18,013 nucleotides of DNA, from NCBI GenBank assembly GCA_900557555.1, contig USTH01000030.1, forward strand, positions 1 through 18,013, read 5' to 3'. A program made the position numbers and the translations under genes. The notes beneath the pieces were generated by a model that worked only from the letters and a program-made list of their open reading frames with translations, searched no databases and was not told where the DNA came from. Source of the stretch: an uncultured Prevotellaceae bacterium. Its GTDB lineage: Bacteria > Bacteroidota > Bacteroidia > Bacteroidales > Bacteroidaceae. Below are positions 1 to 6,873 of this stretch, piece by piece; the first letter of the stretch is position 1; every line of letters starts with the position of its first letter.

Positions 1-347
1 TTTACCCAAATTAGCTGTTCGCTATCCTAATAGGTTTTCGGACAGCCTCCCCCGAAAGCAGAAAATAAAAAGTGAGTTGCAGCCAAATCATAAGCGTTGC
101 AAATCTGAGTATCACCCAGCAACGTTATCTGTTTTGGAATGCAGACATAGCAATACACGCATTGGGTCGATGTTTAGAAAGAAGTCTCGGCATACAATAA
201 ATCCACCCCCAAACCGCCTAATTAGGAATTGTCCGAACAAGCGGTTTGGGGGGTGGTCGTTTTTACGACACAAGGCGTACAGTCACAGCAAAGGGCGCTC
301 AAGTCCAAAGTTGTGGACGTGGTTGAGCCCAATTCGGTCGGTAGGAC
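1..347. other. intergenic region left of queF
   Basis: No convincing gene is seen here. Open frames on the plus strand (from 77 and from 229) show no family resemblance, start without context and run through the hairpin at 203-256 and into queF. The region holds that hairpin and, at its right edge, a copy of the dispersed repeat head (328-350). Bases 4-35 carry a weak, degenerate resemblance to the same repeat. Confidence 0.6.
203..265 (+). terminator. strong hairpin, probable terminator
   Basis: CCACCCCCAAACCGC (203-217) pairs with GCGGTTTGGGGGGTGG (241-256) with a single extra base. The 23-nt loop contains the small palindrome CTAATTAG. On the plus strand the stem is followed by TCGTTTTTA, a short U tract, so it probably ends a plus-strand transcript entering from outside the window. 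It could also stop queF transcripts arriving on the minus strand, although the U tract on that side is weaker. Confidence 0.6.
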
Positions 348-350
348 TTA
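328..350 (+). repeat. dispersed repeat head overlapping the queF stop
   Basis: The sequence CCCAATTCGGTCGGTAGG followed by ACTTA matches the repeat heads at 5758-5784 and 6772-6800 with few differences. Its last bases TTA (348-350) are the queF stop codon read on the other strand. It is one of about six copies in this window. Confidence 0.7.
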
Positions 351-806
351 CATATCATGGTGGAGCATGCGAAACTCCGCCATCTTTTCATATTTCGTAC
401 CGGGTCTGCCGTAATTGGCATACGGATAGATGCTGATTCCTCCGCGAGGTGTAAATATTCCTGTCACCTCAATATATTTGGGGTCCATCAGAGAGATGAG
501 GTCTTTCATTATCTTGTTCACGCAGTCTTCATGGAAATCACCATGATTGCGGAAACTGAACAGATACAGTTTCAGACTTTTGCTTTCAACCATCTTTACA
601 TCCGGCAGATATGAAATTCTTATTTCTGCAAAATCGGGCTGTCCTGTAATAGGGCATAACGATGTAAACTCCGGACAGTTGAATCTTACCCAGTAGTCGT
701 TGTCGGGGTGCTTGTTGACAAACGTCTCGAGCACTTCGGGTGCATAGTCGGTCTTGTATTGGGTCTTGGCACCCAAAGCCTTCAATCCTTCTTCGCTTCG
801 CTTCAT
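348..806 (-). CDS. queF: NADPH-dependent 7-cyano-7-deazaguanine reductase QueF
   Basis: This enzyme reduces the nitrile preQ0 to the aminomethyl preQ1 with NADPH, the step before tRNA-guanine transglycosylase in queuosine synthesis. The 152-residue protein is the short (Bacillus-type) form. It has the motif CPEFTSLCPITGQPDF with the catalytic Cys51 and Asp58, the substrate-binding stretch around Glu74 (VESKSLKLY), the NADPH-binding type motif FRNHGDFHED, and FTPRGGIS near the end. I chose ATG at 806 because upstream codons in the frame lie inside queC and have no QueF homology. It starts 2 bases after the queC stop, so the two are an operon. The C terminus ends at HHDM, whereas B. subtilis QueF, as I recall it, continues for about eight more residues; the stop lies inside a dispersed repeat. 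Confidence 0.96.
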   Translation of the reverse strand: MKRSEEGLKALGAKTQYKTDYAPEVLETFVNKHPDNDYWVRFNCPEFTSLCPITGQPDFAEIRISYLPDVKMVESKSLKLYLFSFRNHGDFHEDCVNKIMKDLISLMDPKYIEVTGIFTPRGGISIYPYANYGRPGTKYEKMAEFRMLHHDM

Positions 807-808
807 AG

Positions 809-1489
809 TCAAAAGTTTGTGTGGGTGTGTTTCTCCGCCAGATATTTCTCCAGTCCCTCGCGTCGCAGCCTGCAGGCGGGGCAGTGTCCGCACCCGTCTC
901 CTTTGACTCCGTTATAGCACGTAAGGGTTTCGTTGCGCACAATGTCAAGCACGCCAAGCCTGTCAGCCATAGCCCACGTCTCACACTTGTCAATCCACAT
1001 CAGTGGTGTGTGGATTACAAACTGCTCATCCATGGCGAGATTCAGCGTGACGTTCAGGCTCTTTATGAATGCATCTCTACAGTCAGGATAGCCGCTGAAG
1101 TCAGTCTGGCTCACTCCAGTAACCATGTGGTTGATGCCACGTTCACGCGCATAGACTGCAGCAATGCCGAGAAAGAACATGTTGCGTCCGGGCACGAATG
1201 TATTGGGGAAACTGTCGGCAGGTTTCTCTTGGTCCATCTCTATCGAAGCATCGGTCAGCGAACTCGTCCCAATCTTGGAAATGAAACTCACATCCATCAC
1301 ATCCCAGTCCACACCGGCCTTTTGGGCTATCGAGCGTGCCACATCCACCTCCTGCACATGTTTCTGCCCATATTTGAATGTCAGGGCATGCACTTCCTTA
1401 AAATGCTTCTTGGCCCAATACAGGCATGTTGTGGAATCCTGCCCGCCACTAAACACCACGAGCACCTTCTCTTTGTTTACTTCTTGCAT
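809..1489 (-). CDS. queC: 7-cyano-7-deazaguanine synthase QueC
   Basis: QueC converts 7-carboxy-7-deazaguanine to preQ0 using ATP and ammonia. The 226-residue protein has the PP-loop ATP pyrophosphatase motif SGGQDSTT at residues 14-21 and a C-terminal zinc site made by Cys191, Cys200, Cys203 and Cys206 (CGHCPAC). The length is normal for the family. It is the first gene of a two-gene operon with queF, so the product of QueC is passed to the next enzyme. No queD, queE or transporter gene is adjacent. A -7 box lies 23 bases upstream of the ATG, leaving a very short leader with no room for a preQ1 riboswitch. Confidence 0.97.
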   Translation of the reverse strand: MQEVNKEKVLVVFSGGQDSTTCLYWAKKHFKEVHALTFKYGQKHVQEVDVARSIAQKAGVDWDVMDVSFISKIGTSSLTDASIEMDQEKPADSFPNTFVPGRNMFFLGIAAVYARERGINHMVTGVSQTDFSGYPDCRDAFIKSLNVTLNLAMDEQFVIHTPLMWIDKCETWAMADRLGVLDIVRNETLTCYNGVKGDGCGHCPACRLRREGLEKYLAEKHTHTNF

Positions 1490-1511
1490 AAGCGGTTCGT
1501 CGTTTTAAGTG

Positions 1512-1519
1512 CAAAATTA
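1512..1519 (-). promoter_or_regulatory. -7 box of queCF promoter
   Basis: Read on the minus strand this is TAATTTTG, a perfect match to the Bacteroidetes primary-sigma -7 consensus TAnnTTTG. It is 23 bases upstream of the queC ATG. A clear -33 TTTG at the usual distance is not seen. The lysS box lies about 75 bases away in the opposite direction, so this is a divergent promoter region. Confidence 0.6.
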
Positions 1520-1594
1520 GCCACATTATCCCAAACACACACGCCAGTGCCACAAAATATGCTTTTACGACTCATATTATTAAGGATAAATTAG

Positions 1595-1602
1595 TAATTT
1601 TG
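1595..1602 (+). promoter_or_regulatory. -7 box of lysS promoter
   Basis: TAATTTTG matches the Bacteroidetes -7 consensus TAnnTTTG. Transcription would begin near 1609, which places the in-frame TTG at 1611 at the very start of the RNA and supports the ATG at 1629 as the lysS start. The -33 element is not obvious. Confidence 0.6.
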
Positions 1603-1628
1603 CGCATAATTTGAGTAACACATCCATT

Positions 1629-3359
1629 ATGAACATATTAGAACTTAGCGAGCAAGAGATTAACCGTCGCGAAAGTCTTGACGAACTGCGCAAGTTGGGC
1701 ATCGACCCCTACCCTGCGGCCGAATACCCCACCAACGCATTCAGCACAGACATCAAGTCGGAATTCAAGGACGATGCCGAACCACGTCAAGTCTGTGTGG
1801 CAGGGCGCATGATGAGCAAGAGAATCATGGGTAAGGCGTCGTTTGCAGAACTCAAAGACTCTAAAGGACGCATACAGGTCTACATCACTCGTGACGACAT
1901 TTGCCCCGGTGAAGACAAGGCTCTCTACAACACAGTCTTCAAGCGTCTGCTTGATTTGGGCGACTTCATCGGTGTCAAGGGATTTGTATTCCGCACTCAA
2001 ACTGGCGAGATTTCCATTCACGCCCAAGAGCTTGTGCTTCTCTCCAAGAGCCTCAAGCCACTGCCTGTTGTTAAGGAGAAGGACGGGCAGGTCTACGATT
2101 CTTTCGAAGACCCGGAGCTGCGCTACCGTCGGCGCTACATAGACCTCATTGTAAACAAGGGGGTCAAGGAAACCTTTGAGAAACGCGCCACCATCATACG
2201 CACCATGCGCCGAATATTTGACGATGCAGGCTTCACAGAGGTCGAGACTCCGATTCTGCAACAGATTGCCGGCGGAGCATCGGCACGCCCTTTCATTACA
2301 CATCACAATGCACTCAACACCGACCTCTACCTTCGCATTGCCACAGAGCTCTACCTCAAGCGCCTTATTGTAGGCGGTTTTGAGGGCGTCTACGAGATAG
2401 GCCGCAACTTTCGCAACGAAGGCATGGACCGCAGCCACAACCCCGAGTTCACTTGCATGGAGCTTTATGTGAGCTACAAGGACTACAACTGGATGATGTC
2501 GTTCACCGAGCAACTGCTTGAAAAGATATGCATTGCCGTAAACGGAACCACAGAGGTCACAATCGGTGACAACAACGTCAGCTTCAAGGCACCCTACCGC
2601 CGGTTGCCCATACTCGATGCCATAAAGGAGAAAACAGGCTTTGACCTCAACGGCAAAAGCGAAGACGAGATACGCACCATTGCAAGGAAACTCAACATTG
2701 AGGTTGACGACACCATGGGCAAGGGAAAACTCATCGATGAGATTTTCGGTGAGACATGCGAAGGCTCATTCATTCAGCCCACATTCATCACTGACTACCC
2801 CGTAGAGATGTCGCCACTAACCAAGATGCACCGCTCTAAGCCAGGACTTACCGAGCGTTTCGAACTGATGGTCAACGGCAAGGAACTTGCCAATGCCTAC
2901 TCAGAGCTCAACGACCCCATAGACCAGGAAGAACGCTTCAAAGAGCAGATGAAACTGGCCGACAAGGGTGACGACGAAGCAATGGTAATCGATCAGGACT
3001 TCCTTCGCGCCCTGCAATACGGCATGCCTCCCACATCGGGCATCGGCATCGGTATTGACCGCCTCGCCATTCTCATGACTGGCCAGCCAAGCATTCAAGA
3101 GGTGCTGCTGTTCCCAACCATGAAGCCAGAGAAGAAAGCACCCAAAGACCCTGCCGACAAATACACCGCCATCGGGGTGAGCGAAGACATCATACCAATT
3201 CTGCAAAAATGCGGCTACAACACGGTAGAGTCGATGAACGGACAAAATCCCCAGAAGATTCAACAGCAGATAGGCGAAATAATAAAGAAATTCAAACTTG
3301 CAGACATTCAGAAGCCTTCGGTCAACGACATTGCCCTATGGCTTGAGAAACTCAAGTAA
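1629..3359 (+). CDS. lysS: lysyl-tRNA synthetase, class II, with C-terminal extension
   Basis: This enzyme charges tRNA-Lys. The 576-residue protein has an N-terminal OB-fold anticodon-binding domain (about residues 50-150, including VAGRMMSKRIMGKASFAEL), then the class II catalytic domain with motif 2 near residue 257 (FRNEGMDRSHNPEF) and motif 3 near residue 470 (GIGIGIDRL). It is about 70 residues longer than the E. coli enzyme: after LLFPTMKPEKK it continues with a helical tail (residues about 505-576) that resembles a small helix-hairpin-helix module, an extension I recall from other Bacteroidales LysRS. ATG 1629 is preferred over the in-frame TTG at 1611 because of the promoter position and the typical start MNILELSEQE. 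It is followed 33 bases later by pgi. Confidence 0.97.
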   Translation: MNILELSEQEINRRESLDELRKLGIDPYPAAEYPTNAFSTDIKSEFKDDAEPRQVCVAGRMMSKRIMGKASFAELKDSKGRIQVYITRDDICPGEDKALYNTVFKRLLDLGDFIGVKGFVFRTQTGEISIHAQELVLLSKSLKPLPVVKEKDGQVYDSFEDPELRYRRRYIDLIVNKGVKETFEKRATIIRTMRRIFDDAGFTEVETPILQQIAGGASARPFITHHNALNTDLYLRIATELYLKRLIVGGFEGVYEIGRNFRNEGMDRSHNPEFTCMELYVSYKDYNWMMSFTEQLLEKICIAVNGTTEVTIGDNNVSFKAPYRRLPILDAIKEKTGFDLNGKSEDEIRTIARKLNIEVDDTMGKGKLIDEIFGETCEGSFIQPTFITDYPVEMSPLTKMHRSKPGLTERFELMVNGKELANAYSELNDPIDQEERFKEQMKLADKGDDEAMVIDQDFLRALQYGMPPTSGIGIGIDRLAILMTGQPSIQEVLLFPTMKPEKKAPKDPADKYTAIGVSEDIIPILQKCGYNTVESMNGQNPQKIQQQIGEIIKKFKLADIQKPSVNDIALWLEKLK

Positions 3360-3392
3360 GCGAATTCTCAATACATAATATACTTTTAAAAC

Positions 3393-4736
3393 ATGCTAAC
3401 ATTAGACATAACCAAAGCAGCTTCGTTCCTGCCTGAAGGAACTGTCGAAAACTACGCTTCACGCGCCAACGAAGCTAACAAAGCTCTTGCCGAAGGCACA
3501 TGCCCCGGCAACGACTTCCTCGGATGGGTGAAACTGCCCTCAAGCATCACACCCGACTTCATTGCTGAAATCAACGACTGCGCACAGGTGCTGCGTCAGA
3601 ACTGCGACACCATTGTGGTGGCAGGCATCGGCGGCAGCTACCTTGGTGCAAAAGCCATAATAGACGCCCTGAGCAACAGCTTCCAGTGGCTTACAAACAA
3701 GGGCGAAAACCCCGACATCCTCTTTGCCGGTAACAATATCGGTGAAGACTATCTTGCCGAATTGACGGCTTATCTCAAGACAAGACGCTTTGGCGTAATC
3801 AACATCTCCAAATCGGGTACTACCACAGAGACCGCCCTCACATTCCGTCTCCTGCGCAAACAATGCGAAGAGCAGCGCGGCAAAGACGAGGCACGCAAGG
3901 TAATCGTGGCCGTCACTGACGCCAAGAAAGGCGCCGCCCGTATGGCCGCCGACAAAGAAGGTTACAAGTCGTTTGTCATTCCCGACAACGTGGGCGGACG
4001 TTTCAGCGTACTTACCCCCGTTGGACTGTTGCCAATAGCCTGCGCAGGCTTTAACATCGAGCAGTTTGTTAAAGGCGCACAAGACATGGAGAAGGCTACT
4101 GCCCTCGGCGTACCTTTTGACCAGAACATCAGCGCCATCTATGCCGCCACCCGCAACGCACTCTATAACGAGGGAGAAAAGAAAATAGAGATTCTTGCCA
4201 ACTACCAGCCCAAGCTCCACTTCGTTTCAGAATGGTGGAAACAGCTCTACGGAGAGTCTGAGGGCAAAGACGGCAAGGGCATCTTCCCCGCATCAGTCGA
4301 CCTCACCACCGACCTCCATTCCATGGGCCAGTGGATTCAAGACGGCGAACGCACCATCTTCGAGACTGTAATCTCGGTTAAAAATACCAACCACACACTG
4401 CTCTTCCCCAATGATGATGAAAACCTCGATGGCCTCAACTTCCTTGCAGGCAAACGTGTAGACGAGGTGAACAAGATGGCAGAACTCGGCACACAGATTG
4501 CCCACGTTGACGGCGGAGTACCTAACATACGCATCACCATCGACACCATCAACGAGTATAACCTCGGCCAGCTAATCTATTTCTTTGAAAAAGGCTGTGG
4601 CATCAGTGGCCTAATCCTTGGGGTAAATCCTTTCAACCAACCGGGAGTTGAAGCCTACAAGAAGAACATGTTTGCCCTGCTCGGAAAACCAGGCTACGAA
4701 AAGGAAACCAAAGCCATACGGACACGCATACAGTAA
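3393..4736 (+). CDS. pgi: glucose-6-phosphate isomerase
   Basis: This enzyme interconverts glucose 6-phosphate and fructose 6-phosphate in glycolysis and gluconeogenesis. The 447-residue length fits the short bacterial form. Motifs visible: GIGGSYLGAKA near residue 76 and SKSGTTTETA near residue 138 (both phosphate-binding), NVGGRFSVLTPVG near residue 198 (PGI signature 1), and the C-terminal signature ISGLILGVNPFNQPGVEAYK with the Lys expected to open the sugar ring. It lies in one direction with lysS (33-base gap) and the HAD gene (19-base gap), probably one transcript. In Bacteroides, as I recall it, gpsA lies between lysS and pgi; here it is absent. Confidence 0.97.
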   Translation: MLTLDITKAASFLPEGTVENYASRANEANKALAEGTCPGNDFLGWVKLPSSITPDFIAEINDCAQVLRQNCDTIVVAGIGGSYLGAKAIIDALSNSFQWLTNKGENPDILFAGNNIGEDYLAELTAYLKTRRFGVINISKSGTTTETALTFRLLRKQCEEQRGKDEARKVIVAVTDAKKGAARMAADKEGYKSFVIPDNVGGRFSVLTPVGLLPIACAGFNIEQFVKGAQDMEKATALGVPFDQNISAIYAATRNALYNEGEKKIEILANYQPKLHFVSEWWKQLYGESEGKDGKGIFPASVDLTTDLHSMGQWIQDGERTIFETVISVKNTNHTLLFPNDDENLDGLNFLAGKRVDEVNKMAELGTQIAHVDGGVPNIRITIDTINEYNLGQLIYFFEKGCGISGLILGVNPFNQPGVEAYKKNMFALLGKPGYEKETKAIRTRIQ

Positions 4737-4755
4737 CAGTCGGAAAGATTTTTGC

Positions 4756-5481
4756 ATGCAAACAGCATTGAAACAATATCTGCAAGACCACGGCTTTGAG
4801 CACATACGCCTCAAAGCCGTATTCTTTGACATGGACGGAGTTCTCTACGACTCTATGCCAAACCATGCCACAGCATGGGTCAGAGCCTCAGCCGACTTCG
4901 GACTCGGCATGACCGTCCATGATGTCTACATGAACGAAGGGCGCACGGGTTTTTCCACTGTCAACGAATTCACACACAGACAGTTTGGTCGTAACACCAC
5001 GCCCGAAGAAGTAGAACATATCTACCAATGCAAGTGTGACTACTATAACGCATTAGCCAAGCCCAACCCCATGCCCGGAGTACTGTCGCTGCTGCAACAA
5101 ATAAGGCGCGATGGATTTCAGATTGTTCTCGTCACAGGCAGTGGCCAGCATAGTCTGCTCAACCGTCTCAACGCAGATTTTCCCCACATCTTCCACTCCG
5201 ACCTCATGGTTACCGGTTATGACGTGAAGTATGGCAAACCAAATCCCGAACCATACCTCATGGCCATGTATAAGGCGGGGGTTCAACCTTGGGAGGCCAT
5301 GGTGGTAGAAAACGCCCCCCTCGGAGTACGCGCCGGTGTAGCCTCACAGGCATTTACCGTTGCATGCAACACAGGACCACTCCCCGACAAGACTTTCCGC
5401 GACGAACAGGCCAACATCATCATGCCGTCACTGCAGGCCCTCAATGATGCATGGCCCAAACTCCGGGAAGCGTTGGGATAA
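4756..5481 (+). CDS. HAD-superfamily phosphatase, beta-phosphoglucomutase-like
   Basis: This is a 241-residue haloacid dehalogenase (subfamily IA) hydrolase that probably removes or transfers phosphate on a small sugar phosphate. Motif I is FFDMDGVLYDS with nucleophile Asp25 and acid/base Asp27. Motif II is VLVTGSGQ, motif III the Lys in KYGKPNPEPY, and motif IV VVENAPLGVRAG, where a Glu takes the first acidic position. The helical cap lies between residues about 35 and 100. The ATG at 4756 is chosen because upstream in-frame codons overlap the end of pgi in another frame and lack homology. Its position behind pgi suggests a role in hexose-phosphate metabolism or clean-up, but the substrate cannot be read from the sequence. 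Confidence 0.9.
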   Translation: MQTALKQYLQDHGFEHIRLKAVFFDMDGVLYDSMPNHATAWVRASADFGLGMTVHDVYMNEGRTGFSTVNEFTHRQFGRNTTPEEVEHIYQCKCDYYNALAKPNPMPGVLSLLQQIRRDGFQIVLVTGSGQHSLLNRLNADFPHIFHSDLMVTGYDVKYGKPNPEPYLMAMYKAGVQPWEAMVVENAPLGVRAGVASQAFTVACNTGPLPDKTFRDEQANIIMPSLQALNDAWPKLREALG

Positions 5482-5513
5482 ACCAACGAAGCTGAGTCGG
5501 ATAAAGGCTTAAG

Positions 5514-5565
5514 AACAGCGCCCCAAAGGTTTGTATGAAAACTTTTGGGGCGCTGTTTGTTTTGA
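5514..5565 (+). terminator. hairpin terminator after the HAD gene
   Basis: AACAGCGCCCCAAAGGT (5514-5530) pairs with ACTTTTGGGGCGCTGTT (5541-5557) with one G-T wobble, followed by TGTTTTG. It lies 32 bases after the HAD stop and fits a Rho-independent terminator for the lysS-pgi-HAD unit. A homologous copy in opposite orientation lies at 5984-6027. Confidence 0.8.
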
Positions 5566-5645
5566 CACAACCCTGCCTTATATGTCAAAGGCTATCTGGC
5601 TTTGCAACAAGACTTCTGGCAGATTACACAGCGATGTTACGATAT

Positions 5646-5727
5646 TCCGCTAACTAGTGGACTATTGTCAGCTAACTTAGTGGACTATTGTCAGCTAGCC
5701 TAGCGGAAACCAGTCCACTAAGTTAGC
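5646..5727. repeat. tandem and inverted repeat cluster
   Basis: A 22-23-base unit GCTAACT(T)AGTGGACTATTGTCA occurs twice head to tail (5649-5670 and 5671-5693). The 16 bases GCTAACTTAGTGGACT (5671-5686) recur as an exact inverted copy at 5712-5727. In addition CCGCTA at 5648-5653 is mirrored by TAGCGG at 5701-5706. The block can therefore fold into alternative hairpins. No open frame uses it. Its function is unknown; a transposon scar, a protein-binding site or a structured RNA are all possible. Confidence 0.75.
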
Positions 5728-5756
5728 AGAATGAAATTTAGTGTGGTCACGGCGTT

Positions 5757-5893
5757 TTAACCCAATTCGGGCGTTAGGACTTATTGTATTTTGATTTTTT
5801 AGAAGAGCAGATGCCACTTGTCGTTTTAGCGAATAATAGCGGGCTATTTTGAGCTAAAAACAAGCTACAGATGCCTTATAAAAAACAAAAGGC
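5757..5893 (+). repeat. two-module dispersed repeat, fullest copy
   Basis: Module 1 (5757-5813) runs from TTAACCCAATTCGGGCGTTA to AGAAGAGCAGATG and recurs at 10964-11019 with a handful of changes. Module 2 (5835-5893) runs from AATAGCGGGCTATTTTGAGC to ACAAAAGGC and recurs at 10142-10199. The two modules are joined here by 21 bases. The centre forms a nested hairpin: TTTTAGC/GCTAAAA outside and AATAGC-GG-GCTATT inside. Module 2 ends with a further small stem (GCCTT/AAGGC). Confidence 0.8.
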
Positions 5894-5923
5894 AATAAGA
5901 AGTAACTAAAAAGGTGTCATTTA

Positions 5924-5947
5924 CGACCTAATGACCGATTTGGGTTT
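5924..5947 (-). repeat. dispersed repeat head, reversed copy
   Basis: Read on the minus strand it is AAACCCAAATCGGTCATTAG followed by GTCG, nearly identical to the head at 6772-6800. No module 2 follows it in its own orientation within this gap. Confidence 0.65.
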
Positions 5948-5983
5948 AATCCTATTCGGTTGTTAGTAACTGTCGAGCATACC

Positions 5984-6027
5984 AACAGCACCCCAAAAGT
6001 TTTCTTACAAACTCTTGGGGTGCTGTT
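5984..6027 (-). repeat. second hairpin, inverted homologue of 5514-5557
   Basis: AACAGCACCCCAAAAGT pairs with ACTCTTGGGGTGCTGTT. Read on the minus strand the 44 bases match the hairpin at 5514-5557 over loop and stem with only a few differences, and one difference is a compensated pair change (G-C to A-T). It lies 46 bases beyond the stop of the minus-strand DUF4890-like gene and may help end its transcript, but no U tract follows on either strand. Confidence 0.75.
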
Positions 6028-6072
6028 AAGAATTGTCACAGCCTCATCGGCTTTATGATGTTTCCTTTCTTG

Positions 6073-6603
6073 TCAAGACCGTTTGCAGTAGCACGGCTTG
6101 CCGTGACCGGCTTTCGGGGCGCATTTTTTCACATCAGGCCTATGGTGTTTGTTTTTGTGACCAAACATCTGACGTTCTATTGCCCTATCAGAGTTGTAGG
6201 CATTAAACTGCTCGGCAGACATTATGCCTCTCAGTTCACGCATATATGCCACTCCGCCATGTTTTGCTACAGGTTTTCCCTGACGTCCTACACATGGTTT
6301 GCCCTTGCATTTTCCGCCTTTCTTTTCTTTTTTGCCACTACACCCTTTTTTCTGTTTCTTGTCACATGGGGCTTTGTCGCATTGGCTGAGTTTGCGTGTG
6401 TTAAGGTCAAGCAGTTGGGCACGCTGGTCTGGATTAAGGTCGTAGGCACGCACCATGCGGTCGGTTATCATCTGTGCTTTCTGTTGTGCCGACAACCCTG
6501 CTACAGGGTTCTTTGTTTTGCGGCATTCTCCACACTGGCTGTTCTGCGCATCTACGCCAAGAAACACTGCCATTACTAAAAACGAAATCAAAATTCTTTT
6601 CAT
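6073..6603 (-). CDS. secreted Cys/Lys-rich DUF4890-like protein
   Basis: The 176-residue product starts with a signal peptide (MKRILISFLVMAVFLGVDAQ), so it is exported. Two short helical segments, about residues 36-71 (LSAQQKAQMITDRMVRAYDL) and 119-137 (YMRELRGIMSAEQFNAYN), resemble the paired motifs of DUF4890 proteins of Bacteroidetes, which are like the periplasmic Spy/CpxP helices. Between them residues 72-118 form a Lys, Gly and Cys-rich insert. There are ten cysteines (24, 27, 75, 80, 88, 99, 104, 161, 171, 173), several in C-x2-C, C-x4-C or C-x-C spacing, and His-rich stretches near 148-155. Metal binding is a reasonable guess, not shown. Start 6603 is chosen because the signal peptide begins there. 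No perfect -7 box is seen upstream. Confidence 0.8.
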   Translation of the reverse strand: MKRILISFLVMAVFLGVDAQNSQCGECRKTKNPVAGLSAQQKAQMITDRMVRAYDLNPDQRAQLLDLNTRKLSQCDKAPCDKKQKKGCSGKKEKKGGKCKGKPCVGRQGKPVAKHGGVAYMRELRGIMSAEQFNAYNSDRAIERQMFGHKNKHHRPDVKKCAPKAGHGKPCYCKRS

Positions 6604-6771
6604 AGTTTCATAGGTTAAAATGCCGTTCAATATTTGTTATGTCTGTTTGACCGCACAACTGCCTCTGCGGTTTAAATGGCTGCGTCATCTTTTAACATTT
6701 CTTCCGTTTGTTGCGAAACATGCGCTACGATTGTAACATTTTTTTGCACCTCGGTAATATAAACCCAAATC

Positions 6772-6800
6772 AAACCCAAATCGGTCATTAGGACTTATTT
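6772..6800 (+). repeat. dispersed repeat head
   Basis: AAACCCAAATCGGTCATTAG continues with GACTTAT, the same head as at 328-350, 5758-5784 and (reversed) 5924-5947. A half copy AAACCCAAAT directly precedes it at 6761-6770. Module 2 is absent. Confidence 0.65.
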
Positions 6801-6802
6801 GG

Positions 6803-6853
6803 AATAAAAAAACTCCTGCCGTTCCGGCCTCAAGAGGTCGGAACGACAGGAGT
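6803..6853 (-). terminator. Rho-independent terminator of the GH84 gene
   Basis: ACTCCTGCCGTTCCGGCCTC (6812-6831) pairs with the mirrored 20 bases at 6834-6853, with one mismatch and one wobble. On the minus strand the stem is followed by a run of U (A at 6805-6811 on the plus strand). It lies 21 bases beyond the GH84 stop. Confidence 0.85.
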
Positions 6854-6873
6854 ATCGCTGTGTGGGAGGAGTG

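Larger units (their letters stand above)
5482..6072. other. gene-free block of hairpins and repeats
   Basis: Between the HAD gene and the convergent DUF4890-like gene there is no credible coding sequence. The block holds, in order: a hairpin terminator (5514-5565), a tandem plus inverted repeat (5646-5727), a two-module dispersed repeat (5757-5893), a reversed copy of the repeat head (5924-5947), and a second hairpin homologous to the first but inverted (5984-6027). Each is described separately. Confidence 0.75.
6604..6873. other. intergenic region between GH84 and DUF4890-like genes
   Basis: This holds the terminator of the GH84 gene, one repeat head at 6772-6800 and the leader of the DUF4890-like gene. 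On the minus strand an ACCGC/GCGGT stem lies at 6653-6673, about 50 bases before the ATG of the DUF4890-like gene. No gene is seen. Confidence 0.5.

Noticed and set aside
77..436. 119-codon plus-strand frame across the left intergenic region
   Set aside because: It runs through the hairpin at 203-256 and into queF on the other strand, has no recognisable domain and looks like chance.
1490..1511. preQ1 riboswitch before queC
   Set aside because: Only about 20 bases lie between the -7 box and the ATG, which is too short for an aptamer.
821..1594. 257-codon plus-strand frame opposite queC
   Set aside because: It is a mirror frame of queC and runs through the queC promoter; the minus-strand reading has the PP-loop and zinc motifs.
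1611..1628. TTG start for lysS
   Set aside because: It falls at or next to the predicted transcription start; the ATG at 1629 gives the typical N terminus.
1638..2513. 291-codon minus-strand frame opposite lysS
   Set aside because: Mirror frame of a clear lysyl-tRNA synthetase; composition has no sign of a real protein.
5646..5727. possible CRISPR array
   Set aside because: Two adjacent copies with no spacers and one inverted copy; no cas genes are present.
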